Origin: Betaproteobacteria bacterium
GTDB lineage: Bacteria; Pseudomonadota; Gammaproteobacteria; Burkholderiales; Burkholderiaceae_C
NCBI GenBank assembly: GCA_009923345.1
Contig: RFTR01000042.1
Location: 1 to 11,931, forward strand
Reading direction: 5' to 3'
Length of the DNA stretch: 11,931 bases
In this document: in pieces, positions 6,685 to 11,931 of the stretch
Position numbering within the stretch: the stretch's first letter is position 1
Layout of the letters: each line of letters begins with the position of its first letter
Position numbers and translations under genes: made by a program
Notes under the pieces: generated by a model
Told to the model about the DNA's origin: nothing
The model's database searches: none
Seen by the model: only the letters and a program-made list of their open reading frames with translations

Positions 6685-8187
6685 ATGACCCACTCTACTA
6701 AAGAACTCCATTTGCAAAGTTTGAGTGAACTCGCTTCTACTTTGCACAACAAAAAAGCCAGCGCAGTTGAAGTTGCGCAACATTTTTTACAACGTATACA
6801 AGCAGACACTACTGGTGCTTTTTTAGATATCAATAAAGAAGTCACTATGGCCCAAGCGCGCGTCAGTGATGCACGTTTGGCCGGTGGAAACGGCGGCTGT
6901 CTAGAAGGCGTACCTATTGCTCACAAAGACGTATTTGTTACACGCGACTTTGTCACGACTGCAGGCTCCAAAATTTTGGCGAATTACCGCTCTCCTTTTG
7001 ATGCGACCGTGGTGCAAAAGCTTGGCGCTGGCGTTAATAGTCAAAGCGGTGCAGGCATGGTCACGTTGGGCAAGCTCAATTGCGATGAATTTGCAATGGG
7101 CTCAGGTAACGAAAACTCTGCATTCCATCCTGTACGTAATCCTTGGGACGATTCGCGCGTTCCTGGCGGCTCTTCTGGAGGCAGTGCTGCAGCAGTAGCC
7201 GCGCGATTAACGCCAGCAGCAACAGGCACAGACACTGGTGGTTCGATTCGCCAACCCGCCAGTTTTTGCGGCATCACAGGCATCAAACCCACGTATGGCC
7301 GCGCATCGCGTTACGGCATGATTGCCTACGCATCGAGCTTGGACCAAGCAGGGCCGATGGCGCGCAGCGCAGAAGATTGCGCGCTGTTACTCAGCGCAAT
7401 GTGCGGACCCGACTTAGACCGCGATTCAACGTCTTTAGATGTGGTCACTGAGAATTTTTCTGCCAAGCTAATACAAAACGTGAAAGGTTTGCGTATTGGC
7501 ATACCCAAAGAATTTTTTGGTAACGGTCTTGCAAGCGATGTTCGTAACGCCATCGATGCAGCGCTCAAAACATTAGAGTCTCAAGGCGCACAACTCGTGC
7601 CAATATCTTTGCCACGCACCGAGTTGTCCATTCCTGTTTACTACATCATTGCGCCAGCAGAAGCCAGTTCTAACCTGAGCCGTTTTGATGGTGTGAAGTT
7701 TGGCCATCGCGCCAAGGATTACTCCGACTTGGTCAGCATGTACAAACAAACACGTGCCGAAGGTTTTGGCGAAGAAGTGAAGCGCCGCATCATGACAGGC
7801 GCATATGTATTGAGCCACGGCTACTACGACGCCTACTACTTACAAGCGCAAAAAATCCGCCGCATGATTGCGGACGATTTCCAACAAGCGTTTACGCAAT
7901 GCGATGTCATCGCTGGCCCCGTAGCACCAAGCGTGGCATGGACACTTGGGCATAACGCCAGTGATCCACTTGCGGACTATTTGGCGGATATCTTCACGCT
8001 ACCTGCGTCATTAGCTGGTCTACCAGGCATGAGCATTCCTGTTGGATTTGGCGATGCCCATATGCCTGTTGGCATGCAACTCATTGGCAACTATTTGCAA
8101 GAAGCTACTTTGCTGAACGTGGCACATCAGTTTCAATTGGCAACAGACTTTCACATGCAGTCTCCACAAGGGGGGGCAGCACTATGA
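6685..8187 (+). CDS. gatA: Asp-tRNA(Asn)/Glu-tRNA(Gln) amidotransferase subunit A (glutamine amidase)
   Basis: A 500-residue amidase-signature enzyme that hydrolyses glutamine and channels ammonia to GatB. The Ser-cisSer-Lys triad is visible: Lys81 in PIAHKDVF, a cis-Ser at about 163 in PGGSSGGSAAAVAA, and the nucleophile Ser187 in GTDTGGSIRQPA. These spacings match the S. aureus GatA triad (79/154/178) closely. FCGITGIKPTYGRASRYGM and the later LPASLAGLPGMSIPVG are further family landmarks. The frame opens at TTG 6667, overlapping the gatC stop, but ATG at 6685 fits the usual N-terminus and leaves a 10-bp gap after gatC; the Shine-Dalgarno is weak either way. Its TGA overlaps the gatB ATG. 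A run of seven G near the 3' end doubles as the gatB ribosome site. Confidence 0.96.
   Translation: MTHSTKELHLQSLSELASTLHNKKASAVEVAQHFLQRIQADTTGAFLDINKEVTMAQARVSDARLAGGNGGCLEGVPIAHKDVFVTRDFVTTAGSKILANYRSPFDATVVQKLGAGVNSQSGAGMVTLGKLNCDEFAMGSGNENSAFHPVRNPWDDSRVPGGSSGGSAAAVAARLTPAATGTDTGGSIRQPASFCGITGIKPTYGRASRYGMIAYASSLDQAGPMARSAEDCALLLSAMCGPDLDRDSTSLDVVTENFSAKLIQNVKGLRIGIPKEFFGNGLASDVRNAIDAALKTLESQGAQLVPISLPRTELSIPVYYIIAPAEASSNLSRFDGVKFGHRAKDYSDLVSMYKQTRAEGFGEEVKRRIMTGAYVLSHGYYDAYYLQAQKIRRMIADDFQQAFTQCDVIAGPVAPSVAWTLGHNASDPLADYLADIFTLPASLAGLPGMSIPVGFGDAHMPVGMQLIGNYLQEATLLNVAHQFQLATDFHMQSPQGGAAL
8168..8176 (+). promoter_or_regulatory. G-rich ribosome-binding site for gatB within gatA
   Basis: AA followed by seven G lies seven bases before the gatB ATG (8184), inside the last codons of gatA. 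It is purine-rich enough to serve as a Shine-Dalgarno, and together with the ATGA overlap it suggests coupled translation of the two subunits. Confidence 0.5.
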
Positions 8188-9668
8188 GCAAACTAGTACA
8201 AGGCTACGAAGTCGTCATCGGGTTCGAAACGCACGCCCAACTTTCCACCCAAAGCAAAATTTTTAGCCGTGCTTCTACCGCGTTTGGTGAAGAGCCCAAC
8301 ACGCAAGCGTGTGCGGTGGATTTAGCACTACCCGGCACATTGCCTGTGATGAATGTCGGTGCAGTCGAGCGCGCGATTGAGTTTGGTTTGGCTGTGAACG
8401 CACACATTGCAGAACGCAGTGTGTTTGCACGTAAAAATTATTTCTACCCTGATTTACCCAAGGGCTACCAAATCAGCCAGTTTGAAATTCCTGTAGTGCA
8501 AGGCGGCGAGGTGTCTTTCTTTTTAGAAGAGGGCAAAGAGACTGTCCGCAAAACCGTGCGCTTGGTACGCGCGCATTTAGAAGAAGATGCAGGGAAGTCT
8601 TTGCATGAAGACTTTGTCGGACAAAGCGGCATCGACCTCAACCGTGCAGGCACGCCCTTGCTGGAAATCGTGACCGAACCCGATATGCGCAGCAGTGACG
8701 AAGCCGTGGCTTACGCCAAAGAGCTGCACAAAATCGTCACTTGGATTGGCATTTGCGACGGCAATATGCAAGAAGGTTCTTTCCGCTGCGACGCCAATGT
8801 GTCGGTGCGTAAACCCGGTGCAGAACTTGGCACACGCCGCGAAATTAAAAACCTCAATAGTTTTAAATTCATGCAGCAAGCCATCGACTATGAAGTGCGC
8901 TGGCAAATCGAACAAATTGAAGACGGCCACACTATCGACCAAGCCACTGTTTTATTTGACCCAGAAACAGGCGAAACACGCGCCATGCGCACCAAAGAAG
9001 ACGCCGCTGATTACCGTTACTTTCCAGACCCAGACTTGCCACCGCTCTGCGTAGCACGCGATTGGGTTGAGCGCGTGAAAAGCGAAATGGCTGAGTTACC
9101 CCGCGTGATGGCAGAGCGTTTTGTCACGCAATACAAGTTGCCTGAATACGATGCCACCACACTGACGCAAAGCAAAGCGATGGCGGCTTATTTTGAAACA
9201 GCGGCGCAAGTTTGCGAACAACCCAAACTCGCCAGCAACTGGGTAATGGGCGAAGTGTCACGTCGCTTAAATGCCAGTGATGGCGGTTTTGACAGCATTG
9301 CGGTGTCTGCCACACAACTCGGTGCATTGATCACACGCATCCACGATAACACCATCAGCAACAACGCTGCCAAAGACGTGTTTGATGCTTTGTGGAATGA
9401 CGCCGCAACTTCTTCACCAGATAAAGCAACTGCTTTGCTACAAATCGATGCAGTGATAGACGCCAAAGGCCTCAGGCAAATGAACGACAGCGGCGCGCTT
9501 GAAGCCATCATTGACGAGGTCTTAGCAGCCAACCCCGACAACGTAGCGCAATACCGCGCGGGCAAAGACAAGGCGTTCAACGCTTTGGTAGGTCAAGCTA
9601 TGAAAGCCAGCAGAGGCAAAGCCAATCCGGCCCAAGTCAATGAGATGCTTAAAAAGAAGCTTTCTTAG
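8184..9668 (+). CDS. gatB: Asp-tRNA(Asn)/Glu-tRNA(Gln) amidotransferase subunit B
   Basis: A 494-residue kinase/amidotransferase subunit that phosphorylates the mischarged aminoacyl-tRNA and completes amidation with ammonia from GatA. YEVVIGFETHAQLSTQSKIF opens the cradle domain. KNYFYPDLPKGYQISQFEIP, the signature IDLNRAGTPLLEIVTEPDM (from residue 150) and GNMQEGSFRCDANVSVR with EIKNLNSFKF follow in family order. The C-terminal 130 or so residues form the helical/YqeY-like tail that contacts tRNA, ending NPAQVNEMLKKKLS. The first motif reads GFETHAQL where many bacteria have GLEVHVQL, a variant I recall as normal in betaproteobacteria. The start overlaps the gatA stop by four bases. It is the last gene of gatCAB and is followed by inverted repeats that may end transcription. 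Confidence 0.97.
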   Translation: MSKLVQGYEVVIGFETHAQLSTQSKIFSRASTAFGEEPNTQACAVDLALPGTLPVMNVGAVERAIEFGLAVNAHIAERSVFARKNYFYPDLPKGYQISQFEIPVVQGGEVSFFLEEGKETVRKTVRLVRAHLEEDAGKSLHEDFVGQSGIDLNRAGTPLLEIVTEPDMRSSDEAVAYAKELHKIVTWIGICDGNMQEGSFRCDANVSVRKPGAELGTRREIKNLNSFKFMQQAIDYEVRWQIEQIEDGHTIDQATVLFDPETGETRAMRTKEDAADYRYFPDPDLPPLCVARDWVERVKSEMAELPRVMAERFVTQYKLPEYDATTLTQSKAMAAYFETAAQVCEQPKLASNWVMGEVSRRLNASDGGFDSIAVSATQLGALITRIHDNTISNNAAKDVFDALWNDAATSSPDKATALLQIDAVIDAKGLRQMNDSGALEAIIDEVLAANPDNVAQYRAGKDKAFNALVGQAMKASRGKANPAQVNEMLKKKLS

Positions 9669-9672
9669 TTTG

Positions 9673-9712
9673 CGCTTCATTTTTGAAGCGTAAATTTATG
9701 TTTTACGCTTCA
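9673..9712 (+). repeat. Overlapping inverted repeats after gatB (possible terminator)
   Basis: CGCTTCA (9673-9679) pairs with TGAAGCG (9684-9690) around a TTTT loop. The same downstream arm, extended as TGAAGCGTAAA (9684-9694), pairs perfectly over 11 bp with TTTACGCTTCA (9702-9712). The two hairpins share an arm and exclude each other. The first is followed by TAAATTTATGTTTT, a poor U-tract; the second by CACC-free AT-rich bases without a T-run. A gatB terminator is the simplest reading, but a switch or protein site is possible. Confidence 0.5.
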
Positions 9713-9726
9713 CCAAATTGACAAAA

Positions 9727-10440
9727 ATGACAAAGCACCCTCTTCTCCTAATACCAGGCCTCATGTGCGACCACACCTCATGGGCGCCGATGTTGCCTTT
9801 TCTAGACACCCACATTGCGTACACCACGGTAGACCACGGCGATGCAGATTCGCTGGTAGTCATGGCGGAACGCATCTTGGATAGCGCACCTGCGTTGTTT
9901 GATTTGGCTGGGCATTCCATGGGTGGGCGAGTGGCGCTGGAGGTAATGCGTTTAGCGCCACAGCGTGTGCGTCGTTTGGCACTGCTCGGCACAGGCCACC
10001 GGGCCAAAGAAAGTGGCGAAGCGGGTGCAGAAGAACTGCGCAAACGCCAAGTCTTGCTGGATATTGCGCGCACCCAAGGTGTTCGCGCGATGGCTAGGGA
10101 GTGGGTCAAGCCCATGGTGGCACCTTCTCGCTTGAGTGACACCGCTTTTGTAGAGCAAATCATCGCGATGATTTGTCGTAAGTCTGAGGATATTTTTAAA
10201 CGCCAAATCAAAGCATTGGTAGAGCGTCCAGAAACCAGTGATGTTCTTTCCCGCATTCAAATACCTACGCTGGTGATGGCTGGCGCTCTCGATGGCTGGG
10301 CCACCCCAGCACAACACTTAGAGATTGCCAATTGCATACCCGCCAAACCAGAGGTTGCGGTCATTGGCCCTTCAGGCCACATGATGATGATGGAAGAACC
10401 GCAGCTAGTCGCGTACCACTTCAATCAGTGGTTGGCTTGA
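9727..10440 (+). CDS. Alpha/beta-fold hydrolase
   Basis: A 237-residue single-domain alpha/beta hydrolase with a complete apparent triad: Ser64 in the nucleophile elbow GHSMGG, Asp189 in GALDGWATP, and His218 in GPSGHMMMMEEP. LLLIPGLMCDHTSW near the N-terminus is the oxyanion-hole region. Loop Asp after a strand and His near the end is the classic order, and the cap is short. The sequence does not reveal whether it is an esterase, a haloperoxidase-like enzyme or another hydrolase; it is not obviously BioH or MenH. No signal peptide is evident, so it is probably cytoplasmic. ATG at 9727 is preferred over TTG at 9718; neither has a clear Shine-Dalgarno. Its 3' end overlaps the convergent pyrE by 16 bp. 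Confidence 0.88.
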   Translation: MTKHPLLLIPGLMCDHTSWAPMLPFLDTHIAYTTVDHGDADSLVVMAERILDSAPALFDLAGHSMGGRVALEVMRLAPQRVRRLALLGTGHRAKESGEAGAEELRKRQVLLDIARTQGVRAMAREWVKPMVAPSRLSDTAFVEQIIAMICRKSEDIFKRQIKALVERPETSDVLSRIQIPTLVMAGALDGWATPAQHLEIANCIPAKPEVAVIGPSGHMMMMEEPQLVAYHFNQWLA

Positions 10441-11141
10441 TATTGCACGCCATAGCGCGCACGGTAGGCTTGCACGTTTGGCAAATGCGTTGCCAACTCG
10501 CCTAAGCCACCTTGGTTCTCTAAGTAGGCAAGCAAGTCATCCAGCGTTGCAATGGCACACACTTGCAGGCCCACTTGTTCACGCACATATTGCACGGCGC
10601 TGTACGGCACGTCTTGCGTGGTGCCGTCGGCTTTGACTTCCGTAGCCATTTCTTGTCTATCTAATGCAATGGCCACTGCCCGTGGCGTGGCGCCTGCTGC
10701 CTTGATCAATGCAATCGATTCACGTGCGGCGGTGCCTGCACTCATCACGTCGTCAATGATCAGCACATTTCCTTGGAGGGGCGCGCCTACTAACGAGCCG
10801 CCTTCGCCATGGTCTTTGGCTTCTTTGCGGTTGTAAGCAAACGGCACATTGCGGCCCAACCTTGCCAATTCAATAGACACAGCAGCACCTAAAGGAATGC
10901 CTTTGTATGCGGGGCCAAAAATCATGTCAAAGGCGATACCGCTGCCTACTAAGCGTTGCGCATAAAAACTCGCTAGACGGCCTAATTTGGCACCATCGTC
11001 AAACAAACCCGCATTAAAAAAGTAAGGCGACATACGCCCTGCTTTGGTTTTGAATTCTCCAAACTTGAGCACGCCACAATCCAGCGAGAATTGCACAAAC
11101 TCTTGCGCCAACGTGTCGTTGGTTGCAGCACTTGATGTCAT
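10425..11141 (-). CDS. pyrE: Orotate phosphoribosyltransferase
   Basis: A 238-residue type I phosphoribosyltransferase that joins orotate to PRPP, giving orotidine 5'-monophosphate in de novo pyrimidine synthesis. The PRPP-binding loop VLIIDDVMSAGTA carries the acidic pair Asp130-Asp131. Upstream, FKTKAGRMSPYFFNAGLFDDG and FGPAYKGIPLG are the OPRTase landmarks for orotate and PRPP contacts, and NRKEAKDHGEGG is the flexible catalytic loop. It is slightly longer than E. coli PyrE (213 aa) at both ends. ATG at 11141 is supported by AAGGA eight bases upstream. The gene lies head-to-head with xth: the starts are 11 bp apart, or overlap if xth uses its upstream ATG. Any pyrE promoter must therefore lie inside the xth coding sequence. 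The 3' end overlaps the convergent hydrolase. Confidence 0.97.
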   Translation of the reverse strand: MTSSAATNDTLAQEFVQFSLDCGVLKFGEFKTKAGRMSPYFFNAGLFDDGAKLGRLASFYAQRLVGSGIAFDMIFGPAYKGIPLGAAVSIELARLGRNVPFAYNRKEAKDHGEGGSLVGAPLQGNVLIIDDVMSAGTAARESIALIKAAGATPRAVAIALDRQEMATEVKADGTTQDVPYSAVQYVREQVGLQVCAIATLDDLLAYLENQGGLGELATHLPNVQAYRARYGVQYQANH

Positions 11142-11149
11142 CTGGGAAA

Positions 11150-11154
11150 TCCTT
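11150..11154 (-). promoter_or_regulatory. Ribosome-binding site for pyrE overlapping the xth start
   Basis: AAGGA on the minus strand, eight bases before the pyrE ATG (11141). On the plus strand the same bases (TCCTT) run into the TTG codon at 11153 that I take as the xth start, so the two genes share their initiation region on opposite strands. Confidence 0.6.
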
Positions 11155-11931
11155 GTTCAAACTCACCAGCCTCAACCTCAACGGAATTCGATCGGCCGCC
11201 AAGAAAGGCGTAGAAGCTTGGCTACAAAAAGCCAAGCCCGATTGTATTTGTGTACAAGAAATCAAAGCCCAAGCCGCAGATGTAGAAGGCGCCTTCGACA
11301 CACTTGCTAACTTGCAAGGTCATTTTCATTACGCCGAGAAAAAAGGCTACTCTGGCGTAGGCGTCTACACACGCCATGCCCCAAGCGATGTCATCGTTGG
11401 CTTCGACGGTGGTGAATTCGATGCCGAAGGCCGTTATGTCGAATTGCGCTTTGACACACCCAAACAAAAACTTTCCATCATCAGTAGCTATTTTCCAAGC
11501 GGCTCTTCCGGACCTGAACGGCAAGAGGCCAAATACCGCTTTCTCGCCGCGATGTACCCGCATCTCATGGCTTTACAAAAAAACCGCAACTTTGTCTTGT
11601 GTGGCGATATCAATATTGCCCACCAAGAAATCGATTTGAAAAATTGGCGCAGCAACCAAAAAAATTCTGGCTTCTTACCCAAAGAACGCGCATGGATGAC
11701 GCAACTCACCACGCAAGGCGGTTTGATCGATGTGTACCGCCAACTGCAACCAGACACTACAGACGGGTGCTACACATGGTGGAGTAATCGTGGTCAAGCG
11801 TATGCGAACAACGTAGGCTGGCGTTTGGATTACCACCTAGCCACACCCGCCATTGCAGCCACAGCAAAAGCCGAGCACATCTACAAAGATGAAAAATTCT
11901 CCGACCATGCGCCCATCACCATCCAATACGA
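11153..11931 (+). CDS. xth: Exodeoxyribonuclease III (partial, 3' end cut by window)
   Basis: An EEP-superfamily AP endonuclease/3'-5' exonuclease of base-excision repair. The frame is open for 259 codons to the window edge. MFKLTSLNLNGIRSA opens the protein with the first catalytic Asn region; VQEIKAQ carries the metal-binding Glu36; GDINIAHQEIDLKN holds Asp152 and Asn154; GWRLDYHL follows; and SDHAPI near the edge supplies Asp251-His252. All key active-site residues are thus present, and probably only a few C-terminal residues are missing. I chose TTG at 11153 because it gives the compact N-terminus and has GGGA a few bases upstream. An in-frame ATG at 11135 would add six residues (MSSGKS) and overlap the pyrE start by seven bases. 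Family certain; start uncertain. Confidence 0.93.
   Translation, partial: MFKLTSLNLNGIRSAAKKGVEAWLQKAKPDCICVQEIKAQAADVEGAFDTLANLQGHFHYAEKKGYSGVGVYTRHAPSDVIVGFDGGEFDAEGRYVELRFDTPKQKLSIISSYFPSGSSGPERQEAKYRFLAAMYPHLMALQKNRNFVLCGDINIAHQEIDLKNWRSNQKNSGFLPKERAWMTQLTTQGGLIDVYRQLQPDTTDGCYTWWSNRGQAYANNVGWRLDYHLATPAIAATAKAEHIYKDEKFSDHAPITIQY

Noticed and set aside
11241..11265. TACAAT/TTGATT pair on the minus strand inside xth as a pyrE promoter
   Set aside because: The -10-like box is fair but the spacer is only 13 bp, too short for a sigma-70 promoter.
1..11931. Mobile elements, CRISPR arrays, defence or toxin-antitoxin genes
   Set aside because: No transposase, integrase, direct-repeat array or matching domain was seen; the window is almost fully covered by housekeeping genes.

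Overview
The window reads as ordinary chromosomal housekeeping DNA of a betaproteobacterium in the order Burkholderiales, most likely Comamonadaceae or a close relative. This placement rests on the style of the MreB, MreC, GatC, PyrE and Xth proteins, on moderate GC content, and on mreBCD-mrdA facing away from gatCAB. The family-level placement is recalled from known proteins, not tested by a search. I see no tRNA, rRNA, CRISPR array, insertion sequence or phage gene.

Left end (1-1785, + strand): the C-terminal part of a GMC-family flavoprotein oxidoreductase, then about 208 bp without a gene, then a YfcA-like TSUP permease. The gap is not featureless. It holds a long nested stem (852-936), a second hairpin (948-965) and a good intrinsic terminator (974-1003) that ends only 23 bp before the permease start. 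This candidate structured RNA or attenuating leader is the best lead for something undescribed.

Cell-shape block (1804-6275, - strand): mreB, mreC, mreD and mrdA (PBP2) are packed as an operon with a 4-bp gap and two ATGA stop/start overlaps. Together they encode most of the elongasome that directs lateral-wall peptidoglycan synthesis. The glycosyltransferase gene rodA, often found after mrdA, is absent. The permease gene converges on mrdA there instead.

Translation block (6366-9668, + strand): gatC, gatA and gatB encode the tRNA-dependent amidotransferase. They diverge from mreB across 90 bp that hold overlapping -10-like hexamers and a perfect 6-bp inverted repeat. After gatB come overlapping inverted repeats that can form two mutually exclusive hairpins.

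Right end (9727-11931): an alpha/beta hydrolase with a complete apparent Ser-Asp-His triad converges with and overlaps pyrE (pyrimidine synthesis). pyrE lies head-to-head with xth (exodeoxyribonuclease III), their start codons being 11 bp apart or overlapping. xth is cut by the window end just after its SDH motif. The genes look intact, with no frameshift seen. Interest lies in the non-coding structures and gene junctions rather than in a new protein system.
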